This document shows, piece after piece, positions 36,377 through 45,015 of a DNA stretch of 64,000 nt. Made by a program: the position numbers and the translations under genes. Every line of letters begins with the position of its first letter. Positions within the stretch are counted from its first letter, which is position 1. The notes under the pieces were generated by a model. The model ran no database searches, was not told the DNA's origin, and saw only the letters and a list, made by a program, of their open reading frames with translations. Origin of the DNA: JAGOGN01 sp036652735 (lineage in GTDB: Bacteria > Bacillota > Clostridia > Lachnospirales > Lachnospiraceae). The stretch is taken from NCBI GenBank assembly GCA_036652735.1, contig JAVVVI010000005.1, positions 1 through 64,000 of the forward strand. Direction: 5' to 3'.

Positions 36377-37483
36377 TTACTCAATAGTAGCAGATATCTT
36401 AACTTTGTCAAGGTGGTCTTTGTCTACAATGAGAATCCAGGTCTTTCCGGGATTCAAAGTAATCTCAACACCCTGCTGATCAAAATAGTGCGTAACCCCA
36501 TATTCTGAATCCTTTGACCAGGTAATGGGAATCGCTTTTCCGGCCGTAACAAACAGTCCTTTTCCACCACTGCGGGTGTCAATTTTTAGGCTCATATGAT
36601 CATCCATATATCCAATCGCTGAATATTGCAGGATAATATTTTTTGCCGTTAATTGCTTGGATGTTTGTGCATCTTTATGAGGTTTTCCATAAGCAAACCG
36701 ATAGTAAAGTCCATCTTTTTCATTATATTCATACCAGGGAGCATCAATGCTATATCCGGGTGCAACATAAGCTGCATCTTTTGCATTTTGATACTCTTCC
36801 AGGGTAATTTCCTTGTCCTCCTCTCCAAAAAGAAAATGTCCTTTATAATCGGAGTCGTGATTTTTACGAAATTTTTTTATTTTAATTGCCTTTTTTATCC
36901 CACTGGCTTTTGCAAATGCATTATGCGGTGCTTTTGCATCATGAGAACGATAAAAAACAGTATTTCCAATTCCTTCCAATCCATTTAAATTATCCACATT
37001 CTCCTGTGCCAGCATTGGTTTTGCATACTTTGACTGTCCATAATGGGCATAAACTGCATCAAATTCCATTGCATAATAAATAAAATAATATCTACAGCTT
37101 CTCACCGATCCGATTCGTTCCAAACCGGAATAGTTCTGGAAAATAGCCATAATTCTGGTAATGGCTCCTTCCACCGGTACTTCATAGAGAACATCTGCTC
37201 TTCCGATTCCACTTTGGGGACATGCCTCACTGGTATTTCCCATCATAATTGCAAGGGGACGTCGATCTGCTATTTTTTCATTGATCCATTTTCCTGTTAA
37301 ATAACTTTTTTTCTGCCCCTGGTGGAAATCCACCGTCTCTTCTTGCTTCACATCTTCCTGCGTCTCTGTAGTGGTTTTGTCCGGCTCTAAATGCACGGTC
37401 TTTTTTTCTTCCTCTTTTTTACATCCGGTAACTGCAAGTGCACAAAAAAGAATGATACAAATAAGGGTTCTCGTTTTCCTCAT
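36377..37483 (-). CDS. DUF3048 domain lipoprotein (YerB-like)
   Basis: The 368-residue protein has a lipoprotein signal with lipobox V-T-G-C (Cys21), a Lys/Glu-rich tether and a DUF3048 domain containing N-x4-P-Q-S-G-I-G-R-A-D and the S-V-R-S-C-R-Y-Y motif, followed by a C-terminal DUF3048_C-like domain. YerB-type proteins are surface-exposed lipoproteins of unknown function. It starts two bases after the ybeY stop codon, suggesting cotranscription. Confidence 0.87.
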   Translation of the reverse strand: MRKTRTLICIILFCALAVTGCKKEEEKKTVHLEPDKTTTETQEDVKQEETVDFHQGQKKSYLTGKWINEKIADRRPLAIMMGNTSEACPQSGIGRADVLYEVPVEGAITRIMAIFQNYSGLERIGSVRSCRYYFIYYAMEFDAVYAHYGQSKYAKPMLAQENVDNLNGLEGIGNTVFYRSHDAKAPHNAFAKASGIKKAIKIKKFRKNHDSDYKGHFLFGEEDKEITLEEYQNAKDAAYVAPGYSIDAPWYEYNEKDGLYYRFAYGKPHKDAQTSKQLTAKNIILQYSAIGYMDDHMSLKIDTRSGGKGLFVTAGKAIPITWSKDSEYGVTHYFDQQGVEITLNPGKTWILIVDKDHLDKVKISATIE

Positions 37484-37485
37484 AA

Positions 37486-37983
37486 TTACCTCCTGTTAAT
37501 GCTCAGTCTTTCTAAAATTTTTTCCTGTCGTGTAAACATCTCCGTTTCTTCCCGGTCTGTCATATGGTCATATCCCATAAGGTGCAGCATACTGTGGGCA
37601 ATTAAAAACGCATATTCTCTTTTTAAACTGTGGCCATATTCCATTGCCTGTTCCTGCATACGTGGAATACAAATTACAATATCACCAAGAAGTGCCTCTC
37701 CGGTATCCGGATTGAAATTGTCTTCCGTATCCTCTAAATTGGAAAAATCCCCTGCCTGCTCATAGGTAATCAATGGAAAGGATAACACATCGGTGACCTT
37801 GGGTATTCCCCTCATTTCACTATTTATTTCCTGAATGGATTCCTCATCCACCAGTGTTACATTTACTTCTGCCTCATAAGGAAACTCCTGGAAATCAAGT
37901 GCGCAAAGAATCACCTCTTCTGCAACCGTTTCTTCATCAAATTCCTCTAATTTATGGGCTTCATTTATTATTGTGATTGTCAT
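37486..37983 (-). CDS. ybeY: YbeY endoribonuclease / rRNA maturation factor
   Basis: Zinc-dependent enzyme needed for 16S rRNA 3' maturation and ribosome quality control. In 165 residues the metal-binding motif is His130-x3-His134-x5-His140 (A-H-S-M-L-H-L-M-G-Y-D-H), with Ser replacing the usual Gly after the first His. AAGGAGG precedes the ATG, which overlaps the upstream HD-like gene by 23 bases. The phoH-(pgpH position)-ybeY order matches Bacillus, but dgkA and era do not follow. Confidence 0.94.
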   Translation of the reverse strand: MTITIINEAHKLEEFDEETVAEEVILCALDFQEFPYEAEVNVTLVDEESIQEINSEMRGIPKVTDVLSFPLITYEQAGDFSNLEDTEDNFNPDTGEALLGDIVICIPRMQEQAMEYGHSLKREYAFLIAHSMLHLMGYDHMTDREETEMFTRQEKILERLSINRR

Positions 37984-39163
37984 AAAGTGCTGCCTCCTTA
38001 ATAATATATTCTCTTATCCGGATAAACATATTCATTCCCAAACCGGAATAATCATAGATTCCGGATTCCGATAACTGGTTCATAATTTTATGTATGGTTA
38101 CTTCTTTATTCCAGTTTACACTAAATTCTTCCTTATTGAAGTTCTGAATCTCCATTGTTAAAACGGTACAAATATGAACAATTGCCGATTCCGGCGTGGA
38201 TATTTGATTTCTTTCACCATTGTATTCGCTTATAATCTGAATCACGTCATTGGGAAAATAATTTTTTTGTGCCAGCTTTACGGCATTCTCAATATGGGGC
38301 TCGTCCTCTAGTAAACCAATCCGATAATAAAATCCCGCTGCCCGACATACCTCTGTATTACAATTTGCAGCCTTTGCACATTCATAAGATAAATTGGAGA
38401 TTCTTTTTGCACGCTGATATTCTTCCTTTGAATAGTTCATAAGATCCTGTACAAGGGGATAATCTGAACTTATAATTGTGGGATATGTATTGATCTTACG
38501 AACGCCTCTTCCCTTTATTGCAAATGGAATCAAAAGAAATATCACTAGAATGGTTCCAATTGCACTTATAAAACTGGTAATAAACGTAGTTCTCTCCATT
38601 GTATAAGTCTCTAAGAAAGAAAAAATACCCGGAATACATAGAAACCCCGTTAGAATTGTTAACCCGGCTTTCGGCCAATTTTTCTTATTCATAAGATTCT
38701 CAGCAATATGTACACCACCAATTGCAAGAATTAATAAACTGCAAAATGTATTCACGCTTCCATCTGTTACATAAATCATAATAATACTTATAAAAATTGA
38801 CACCGTCATTCCCAGAAATTGGTTGGTAACAATGGTCATAACTACTGCCACAATAACAATTGGATTTAATGGAAGGGGCAAAAGCTCACAGATAATTAAA
38901 ATCCCCATAGATATGCTATAAAAACAAGCAATCCGATTGAAATTATTGGAGATTTCATCTAAAACTCCCTTCTGAATTCGATTATATTCCAATCCATACA
39001 CATAGAATAAAAAAAATATAATTCCGGCAAATAAAAAGGCGAGAATGCGGTCCGGCATAATCGTATGAATCATTCCCATAACAATAATGCATAGCAAAGT
39101 CAGAACAAACATTCCAACAAGCAGTCGGACCCTTCTCCATGAAAAAAAATCTTCTATCTTCAT
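37961..39163 (-). CDS. Degenerate PgpH-like membrane HD protein
   Basis: A 400-residue protein with about seven membrane segments (within about 10-215) and a cytoplasmic C-terminal domain. It occupies the position of pgpH (yqfF) between phoH and ybeY. Active PgpH has a large extracellular 7TMR-HDED domain and an HD phosphodiesterase that hydrolyses c-di-AMP. Here the extracellular domain is missing and the HD motif is lost: the Y-Y-H-D-I-G-K pattern reads Y-Y-R-I-G-L, and the preceding His-His is replaced. It is therefore probably not a phosphodiesterase. A binding or structural role is inference. Confidence 0.7.
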   Translation of the reverse strand: MKIEDFFSWRRVRLLVGMFVLTLLCIIVMGMIHTIMPDRILAFLFAGIIFFLFYVYGLEYNRIQKGVLDEISNNFNRIACFYSISMGILIICELLPLPLNPIVIVAVVMTIVTNQFLGMTVSIFISIIMIYVTDGSVNTFCSLLILAIGGVHIAENLMNKKNWPKAGLTILTGFLCIPGIFSFLETYTMERTTFITSFISAIGTILVIFLLIPFAIKGRGVRKINTYPTIISSDYPLVQDLMNYSKEEYQRAKRISNLSYECAKAANCNTEVCRAAGFYYRIGLLEDEPHIENAVKLAQKNYFPNDVIQIISEYNGERNQISTPESAIVHICTVLTMEIQNFNKEEFSVNWNKEVTIHKIMNQLSESGIYDYSGLGMNMFIRIREYIIKEAALYDNHNNK

Positions 39164-39178
39164 TGTACTATCGTCCTG

Positions 39179-40174
39179 CTACTTTCTTCTTATTTTCTGT
39201 TGTGTCGTTTTCGATTTCGCTTTCGCCTCATATTCTTCATAGGCTTTTACAATCTTCTGAACTAATGGATGACGTACAACATCACTGCTTGTAAGCTTTG
39301 AAAATCCAATGTCTTCCACTTTCCCCAGAACCTTCATTGCCACATCCAGACCGGATACCGTTCCGGGAGCAAGGTCTTTTTGGGTAATATCACCGGTTAC
39401 TACAACTTTTGAACCATACCCTATTCTTGTAAGAAACATTTTCATTTGTGCCGGAGTGGTATTCTGTGCTTCATCCAGGATAATAAATGCATTGTCTAAA
39501 GTTCTGCCCCTCATATAGGCAAGTGGAGCCACCTCTATAAGCCCTTTTTCTGTGTTGCGAAGAAAACTTTCCGCTCCCATAATCTGATAAAGTGCATCAT
39601 ACAATGGACGTAAATAGGGATCAATCTTACTTTGAAGGTCACCCGGTAGAAATCCAAGTTTTTCTCCTGCCTCAAGTGCCGGTCTGGTTAAGATAATACG
39701 ACTGACCTCTTCGTTTTTAAAGGCTGTAATTGCCATGGCCATGGCAAGATAGGTCTTTCCGGTACCCGCAGGACCAATTCCAAATACAATCATTTTATTA
39801 CGAATCTGCTCCACATATTTTTTTTGACCAAGAGTCTTTGGCTTCACCGGCTTTCCGGTAATCGTATGGCAGATCAATTCTTTATCAATGTCGATAATTG
39901 CAGATTCCATGGATTCAAAAGATAATGCAATTGCATAATCTACATTTTGTTCGGTTAGTTCATTTTGACGTTTTGACAGTTCTATTAATTGGGTAAACAC
40001 AGCTTTCGCACTTGCGCTTCCCTCCGGACTTCCTATAATTTTCATTCCTTCATTGCGAACTACAATGGTAACATTAAATGCCCGTTCAATCTTCTTAATA
40101 TAGTTGTCAAATTGACCAAATGCATTTGCCATGTGTTCCATTGGTACATTCATTTCAATTTCCGTTAAACTCAT
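39179..40174 (-). CDS. phoH: PhoH family ATPase
   Basis: A 331-residue protein with an N-terminal KH-like region (about 30-80) and a RecA-like ATPase domain. The latter has Walker A G-P-A-G-T-G-K-T at 134-141 and Walker B I-I-L-D-E-A-Q. PhoH proteins are linked to RNA metabolism, with unclear substrates. I chose ATG 40174, which overlaps yqfD by 20 bases; the longer frame starting at 40201 is possible but adds a Lys-rich stretch absent from typical PhoH. Confidence 0.93.
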   Translation of the reverse strand: MSLTEIEMNVPMEHMANAFGQFDNYIKKIERAFNVTIVVRNEGMKIIGSPEGSASAKAVFTQLIELSKRQNELTEQNVDYAIALSFESMESAIIDIDKELICHTITGKPVKPKTLGQKKYVEQIRNKMIVFGIGPAGTGKTYLAMAMAITAFKNEEVSRIILTRPALEAGEKLGFLPGDLQSKIDPYLRPLYDALYQIMGAESFLRNTEKGLIEVAPLAYMRGRTLDNAFIILDEAQNTTPAQMKMFLTRIGYGSKVVVTGDITQKDLAPGTVSGLDVAMKVLGKVEDIGFSKLTSSDVVRHPLVQKIVKAYEEYEAKAKSKTTQQKIRRK

Positions 40175-41399
40175 TCTCCAATTGTCCTTCCTTTTTATCA
40201 TTATTTTTTTCTTCTGCTTTTTTATAAATTCCGATATACTCCCGAACTTTTATTGTCCCTAAAGCATCTACTCTATTTTTTCCTTCTCTAATCATAACAT
40301 TTTTCTCTACAATTTGAATACCTTTTTCTTTTAATTTTTCACAATATCGCTCTACATTATTCTCTAAAATAAAACGAACTTCCGAATTCTTATAATTATG
40401 ATGTTTTATAACAAATTCCCGAATGGTTTCCTTTCGCCAACGAATTGGTAAGAAAAAATCTTTTCCAATCCGAACATTCTTTTCTTCGGTGATGCGATCC
40501 CATTTTTTAAATTTATGTTTTAAATGTGGTAGCTTCCATTCTAACGTTCCAAAAATAAAATAATAACGGGCTTTGGTTTCTCCCGTAAAAGAGGGATAAG
40601 CTTGATCTTTTTTCATACTTTCTTTATAAGGATACTCCCCATAAGCAATAATATCGGCACTTGCGGCACAATAATCATAGTCGATTAGTTCTTGATTATC
40701 ATTATATAGTGGAATGCAGCCGTCCACAAGAAGATCTCCTTTTTTTACTTTGCTTCCTTCCCTTACTTGTGGTACACCTCTTCTGGTTACAATACTGTAA
40801 ATTACGCCATCGGAATCGGCAACAATATTGTATGCTCCTTCCAGTTTTTTTTCACAACGATTGGTTACTAAATTTTCCTGAACATCTATAATTAACTTTG
40901 TACCCGTTATTTTTGCAGATGCCCATATAATATCTTTATATTGTGTGCGTAACAAATCTTCAATTTTTTCACAGTTAATGTTCTTTTTTGACGTTCCAAC
41001 AGACAGGTTCTTCTCCTGTAAAAATTTAATAATTGCGGTATCTGTGCGATAGGAATTCCCATTCACTTCAATATCCCAAATAGAAAGGGACAGCATATAT
41101 AAGATTCCAAGACAAATGCCAATCCCAATTGGAAATAATTTTCTTCCCCGAAATTCCTGGATTTTAAATGGAAGTCCAAATCGTCCGATAATTCTAATCT
41201 TCATTTTTGTTTTTTTAACCAAAGGCCGAATTTTTTTATATTCTGACAGCAGCAATTTTCCCTTATACTGCCCATCACAGCATTGTAAATCCCAGACAGT
41301 AATATTATTATAGGAACATAAGTTTAAAAAACGTTCCGGCTGCTTTCCCCTTAAAGTAACCGCAACGTATCCACGTAAGTACTTCATTCCATTTTTCAT
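40155..41399 (-). CDS. yqfD: Sporulation protein YqfD
   Basis: A 414-residue protein with a cytoplasmic N-terminus (about 1-85), one membrane segment (about 88-107) and an extracytoplasmic beta-rich domain containing W-D-I-E-V-N-G and a C-terminal G-T-I-K-V-R-E motif, typical of YqfD. In Bacillus it is expressed in the mother cell and needed for efficient sporulation. It overlaps yqfC by 4 bases, as in other spore formers. Confidence 0.9.
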   Translation of the reverse strand: MKNGMKYLRGYVAVTLRGKQPERFLNLCSYNNITVWDLQCCDGQYKGKLLLSEYKKIRPLVKKTKMKIRIIGRFGLPFKIQEFRGRKLFPIGIGICLGILYMLSLSIWDIEVNGNSYRTDTAIIKFLQEKNLSVGTSKKNINCEKIEDLLRTQYKDIIWASAKITGTKLIIDVQENLVTNRCEKKLEGAYNIVADSDGVIYSIVTRRGVPQVREGSKVKKGDLLVDGCIPLYNDNQELIDYDYCAASADIIAYGEYPYKESMKKDQAYPSFTGETKARYYFIFGTLEWKLPHLKHKFKKWDRITEEKNVRIGKDFFLPIRWRKETIREFVIKHHNYKNSEVRFILENNVERYCEKLKEKGIQIVEKNVMIREGKNRVDALGTIKVREYIGIYKKAEEKNNDKKEGQLENEFNGN

Positions 41400-41689
41400 T
41401 CTGTCTGACTCCTTAGCGTAAACCTTACTTCTTCAATATTACCTTTAATCAGCATTTCTTCTTGGCAATAGGCATCTACGAACAACCTTGTACCACGAAT
41501 TTCCATTCGATTCTCCTTTGTTAAAATCTTGATTTTTGTATCCGTATATTCAATGATTCCCTGAATATTTTCTATATGCGCCTTGAAATTACCGGTTAAT
41601 GTAACAATCGATGCGCCAAGTATAATATCCTCCGGGAGTTCTAAGGTATCCGTTAAATTTGTTTTAAACGATTTTATATTAGGCTTCAT
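41396..41689 (-). CDS. yqfC: Sporulation protein YqfC (YabP family)
   Basis: A 97-residue protein matching the YabP/YqfC fold: I-L-G-A-S-I-V-T-L-T-G-N near residue 25 and a central I-I-E-Y-T-D-T-K-I element. In Bacillus it is a SigE-dependent partner of YqfD. The start is ATG 41689; its ribosome site is weak (GTTGGAT), so translation may rely on upstream genes. A TTG two codons earlier is also open. Confidence 0.88.
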   Translation of the reverse strand: MKPNIKSFKTNLTDTLELPEDIILGASIVTLTGNFKAHIENIQGIIEYTDTKIKILTKENRMEIRGTRLFVDAYCQEEMLIKGNIEEVRFTLRSQTE

Positions 41690-41717
41690 ATCCAACTATA
41701 TGAAAAAACGTTCGGTC

Positions 41718-42275
41718 TTATTCCTGACATTTTAATCTAGAACACACTTTTTTTACAATCCATGCAAGTAAAACGCCTATTAGAATGCCGGCAAGAACAT
41801 CCAATGGATAATGTACCCCCACATATAACCTTGAAAAAGCAATCAGTCCTGCCAGTATCATGAATGGAATTCCAATTTTTTTAGGAAACTCCCAAAGAAA
41901 GATACTTGCCGATGCAAAGGAACTTGCCGCATGACCGGAAGGAAAGGAAAAATCCGACTGACGTTCCACCAGTAATTTTAGACCTGTAATTACTTCATAT
42001 GGACGAACCCTGGCTACCAGATTTTTTAAACATACATTTACAATAAGCGCCGATGCCGCTAATGACAGCAGGGACATAAAACCAATGGTTCTTGTCTTTT
42101 TTGAAAAAAGCAAAAGAATGGATATTACAATCCATAGGATTCCTCCATTTCCAAGCTTTGTAATGAATATAAAAATTGGTGTAAGAATATCATTTCTTAG
42201 AACTTCCTGTATCCATAACAGGATTCCACTGTCTAAATTTAATAAATAGTCCAATATTCGTAATCTCCTTCTCAT
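41718..42275 (-). CDS. PAP2-family membrane phosphatase
   Basis: Lipid-phosphate phosphatase of 185 residues with about five membrane segments. All three motifs are present: Lys84-x6-Arg91-Pro, Pro112-Ser-Gly-His115 and Ser148-Arg149-x5-His155. Likely substrates are undecaprenyl pyrophosphate (a BcrC-like role) or phosphatidic acids; sequence alone cannot decide. ATG 42275 follows AAGGAA closely; an ATG nine codons earlier lacks a site and overlaps the divergent promoter. Confidence 0.87.
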   Translation of the reverse strand: MRRRLRILDYLLNLDSGILLWIQEVLRNDILTPIFIFITKLGNGGILWIVISILLLFSKKTRTIGFMSLLSLAASALIVNVCLKNLVARVRPYEVITGLKLLVERQSDFSFPSGHAASSFASASIFLWEFPKKIGIPFMILAGLIAFSRLYVGVHYPLDVLAGILIGVLLAWIVKKVCSRLKCQE

Positions 42276-42279
42276 TTCC

Positions 42280-42308
42280 TTGTAATAAAACCTCCAATAC
42301 ATTATAAT
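42280..42308 (+). promoter_or_regulatory. SigmaA promoter of the zinc-ribbon membrane gene
   Basis: TTGTAA at 42280-42285 and a perfect TATAAT at 42303-42308 are separated by 17 bp on the plus strand. The -35 box abuts the start of the divergent PAP2 gene. Confidence 0.7.
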
Positions 42309-42340
42309 ACAACTATATTAAAAGTAAAGGAGAATTGAAC

Positions 42341-42964
42341 ATGCCTTGGTGTCCAAAGTGTAAAACTGAATATGTTGACGGGATTCAAATCTGTGCGGAT
42401 TGTGGCATGGAGCTGGTAGATGAACTACCTCTTGAAAAAGAAGATGCTTCCATTCCACCCAAAGAACAACCGGAGAAACCCAAACTGGTACCTGCCTATG
42501 TTAAGAAATCGGAACGTCATGAAGATATGCAATCCAGTGGAATTTCTTTTCTTGTAGTTGCAATCATTATTGCTGTAGTGGATTTATTGCTTATATTTAA
42601 TGTAATTGTCTTACAGGTGAGTGATTCAATGAGACTTATTTATATTCTGCTCATGAGCGTGATTGCCCTTATTTTTTTCTTGATTGGAATCTCTTCCATG
42701 AGATCCGCAAAAAAACTAAAATCTGAGATTTCCTCTGAAGACGAACTGGATGCGGAGATCCTGAATTACTTTAAGCAGTCCTTTTCACTCCCACCGGAAC
42801 AGGAGTTTTCGGATTCTGAAGCAGGTGAGCCTGGTGAAAATGAAGTCTTTTTCATTCGGAATGAAGCAATTTTAGCACAACTGAACCAGCAGTATCGTGG
42901 ATTAAGTGAAGCTTATCAGGATTATATCTGTGAAAAAATATATAATGAACTGTTCCCAATGTAA
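42341..42964 (+). CDS. Zinc-ribbon membrane protein of unknown function
   Basis: A 207-residue protein with an N-terminal zinc ribbon (Cys4-x2-Cys7 and Cys18-x2-Cys21), a Pro/Glu-rich linker, two membrane segments (about 67-91 and 97-119) and an acidic C-terminal helical region. No enzymatic motif is visible. The start is the ATG at 42341, eight bases after AAGGAG. It is convergent with another zinc-ribbon membrane protein and shares its terminator. Confidence 0.75.
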   Translation: MPWCPKCKTEYVDGIQICADCGMELVDELPLEKEDASIPPKEQPEKPKLVPAYVKKSERHEDMQSSGISFLVVAIIIAVVDLLLIFNVIVLQVSDSMRLIYILLMSVIALIFFLIGISSMRSAKKLKSEISSEDELDAEILNYFKQSFSLPPEQEFSDSEAGEPGENEVFFIRNEAILAQLNQQYRGLSEAYQDYICEKIYNELFPM

Positions 42965-42966
42965 TG

Positions 42967-42996
42967 AAAAAAGTCCGGTCACCCGGACTTTTTTTT
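42967..42996. terminator. Bidirectional terminator between the two zinc-ribbon genes
   Basis: A GC-rich 8-bp stem (42971-42978 with 42983-42990, 4-nt loop) is flanked by a run of A on the left and T on the right, so it works on either strand. It begins three bases after the plus-strand stop codon and its right-hand T tract ends at the minus-strand stop. Confidence 0.9.
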
Positions 42997-44134
42997 AATG
43001 TTCTTCGGTTGATTCTTCCTCAGGCAAATGATAAATATAGTTAAATCTTGCTACTTCACTACTCATATTATTTTCATTAATTGCAATTGCGCTTAACACA
43101 TTATTCCCTTCAATTAAATCAAACGATCCCATGTATTTGGTTGACTGCGCGGTAGGTGTGGAACCATCCCAGGTATAATATATGGTACATCCTTCCGTAA
43201 CCAAAAATGATATTTCTTCCGGCGTCTCATACGTTCCACTGTTTAACGATGCTTCCGGTGCCTCCGGAACCTTTAGCTGAATCTTATATACACCCGTAAC
43301 TTCTGCACTGTAAATAGAAAAATCATTCATTGCAATTGCACGAATCGTAGTGGTTCCCTCTTCTAATTTCAATTCCGTTGTATAAAGTCGCCCATTTTTA
43401 GTAGGATCTGTTCCATCTAAGGTATAGAAAATTTGTGCATCATCTTCCACGCTTAAGGAAACTGTAATATAATTATCATAGTCTCCTTCCGCCTTATCAA
43501 ATTTTGGTGCCTGAATGATATAATTTTCAAAAAGCTGTAGGATTTTCTTATTTGTTACACCTTCTGATATTTCAGTAATAGAATGATAATCTCCATTATC
43601 CTCGTATATTTTCAGCAAAAGCTCATACGCTCTATAGCTATTTGGATTTTCTTGAATAACATCAAGCAAACGATTCACTGCATCTGTGGAACGCTGCTGT
43701 CTAAACTCCCAGTCCGCCATGGCAATATTTCCATTCTCGTTCTTTGGCTGGAGCTTTAACGCACGTTCTAAACAATCGTATGATTTATCAAAAAGACCAA
43801 CTTTCATATAATCAAGTCCTCTATTGTATTGATAGTCAAAGGAATGATTCTTCTGATATGAAGAAAGCAATAGCAATGAAATAATTACCGTTAAAAAAGC
43901 GATTGCAGAACTACCTGCAATAATAATTGTCTTTTTTTTCTTATCATTATTCTTGTTATTCATTACCGGCATCTTCTTATCACTCTTTTCTTTTACTTTG
44001 TTTTCTTCATTTAAAAATGAGGAAATATCATCTTCTATTATATTATAATCGGGTACAATTTGTGCCTCCTGTCCGCATTTTGAACAGTAGATACAACCAA
44101 TTTTTAATTCTGCTCCGCAATTCGCACATTTCAT
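42995..44134 (-). CDS. Zinc-ribbon, TPR and chitobiase-like domain membrane protein
   Basis: A 379-residue protein with a zinc ribbon (Cys3/Cys6 and Cys17/Cys20), one membrane segment (about 69-91), TPR-like helices (about 98-215) and two CHB_HEX_C-type beta domains with Y-T-L-D-G-T-D-P-T and Y-T-W-D-G-S-T-P-T (about 225-370). The beta domains occur in carbohydrate-active and surface proteins and probably have a structural or binding role. No catalytic domain is seen. It follows folD by 11 bases, so it may be cotranscribed with fhs-folD without a clear functional link. Confidence 0.78.
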   Translation of the reverse strand: MKCANCGAELKIGCIYCSKCGQEAQIVPDYNIIEDDISSFLNEENKVKEKSDKKMPVMNNKNNDKKKKTIIIAGSSAIAFLTVIISLLLLSSYQKNHSFDYQYNRGLDYMKVGLFDKSYDCLERALKLQPKNENGNIAMADWEFRQQRSTDAVNRLLDVIQENPNSYRAYELLLKIYEDNGDYHSITEISEGVTNKKILQLFENYIIQAPKFDKAEGDYDNYITVSLSVEDDAQIFYTLDGTDPTKNGRLYTTELKLEEGTTTIRAIAMNDFSIYSAEVTGVYKIQLKVPEAPEASLNSGTYETPEEISFLVTEGCTIYYTWDGSTPTAQSTKYMGSFDLIEGNNVLSAIAINENNMSSEVARFNYIYHLPEEESTEEH

Positions 44135-44145
44135 AAATTAATCCT

Positions 44146-44985
44146 CTACTCTTCTATTGAATTTACGCAACTACTCATAAGCATTGCAATTGTCATAGGA
44201 CCAACTCCACCGGGAACTGGCGTAATTGCCAGTACCCGGTCTTTTACAGCTTCAAAATCAACATCACCACAAAGATTGCCATTTTCTTCTCGATGCATTC
44301 CAACATCAACTACAACCGCACCTTTTTTAACATGATTGGCACCAATAAACTTCTTTTTTCCCACTGCAACGATTAAAATATCCGCTGTTTGACAAATCTC
44401 CTCCAAATTCTGTGTCTTTGAATGAGCAATTGTCACCGTTGCATTTTCACGAAGCATTAACAATGCCATAGGAATTCCAACATTATTACTTCTGCCAACA
44501 ATTACACAATTGGTTCCTGCAATTACAATTCCAGAGCGTCTTAAAAGCTGCATAATTCCGGAAGGTGTACATGGCAGAAACCCGGATTCTCCAATGGCAA
44601 GAAGCCCAACATTAAAGGGATGAAAGCCATCCACATCTTTATTTGAGGCAATGGAGGAAACAATGGTTCGTTTGTTAATATGAGGCGGAACCGGTGTCTC
44701 TACCAATATTCCATTGATCTTTGGATCCTTGTTAAGTTGTTCAATTAATTGTAATAGTTCCGTCTCCGTTGTAGTATCCGGTAAACAATAATCCTGTGAA
44801 CAGAGTCCCACATACTCACAAGCTTTTTTTTGACTTTTCATGTAAACTGCTGAAGCCTGATCATCTCCCACACGGATAAACGCAAGTGTTGCGGTTTTTC
44901 CTTTTTCTCTAAGACGCATCATATGCTGTTTTGCTTCTTCTTTTATCTCTTTTGCAATTATGGTTCCATCGATTAACTGTGTCAT
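44146..44985 (-). CDS. folD: FolD-family methylenetetrahydrofolate dehydrogenase with altered catalytic residues
   Basis: FolD proteins interconvert methylene-, methenyl- and formyl-tetrahydrofolate with NADP. The 279-residue length and motifs (K-D-V-D-G-F-H-P-F-N at 116-125, G-R-S-N-N-V-G-I-P) are typical. An ungapped alignment with E. coli FolD around Tyr48 shows Gln52 in place of the catalytic Lys of Y-x3-K (Lys54), and Glu96 in place of Gln98 in V-Q-L-P-L-P. Tyr48 and the Asp are kept. In the human enzyme the corresponding Lys is needed for cyclohydrolase activity, so this may be only a dehydrogenase. It lies 30 bases after fhs. Confidence 0.9.
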   Translation of the reverse strand: MTQLIDGTIIAKEIKEEAKQHMMRLREKGKTATLAFIRVGDDQASAVYMKSQKKACEYVGLCSQDYCLPDTTTETELLQLIEQLNKDPKINGILVETPVPPHINKRTIVSSIASNKDVDGFHPFNVGLLAIGESGFLPCTPSGIMQLLRRSGIVIAGTNCVIVGRSNNVGIPMALLMLRENATVTIAHSKTQNLEEICQTADILIVAVGKKKFIGANHVKKGAVVVDVGMHREENGNLCGDVDFEAVKDRVLAITPVPGGVGPMTIAMLMSSCVNSIEE

Positions 44986-45015
44986 TGTGTCTCCTAAATT
45001 AAATTTACATATGCA

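Noticed and set aside
41690..41717. SigE-type promoter CATATAGT for yqfC
   Set aside because: The transcript would begin at the start codon with no ribosome site.
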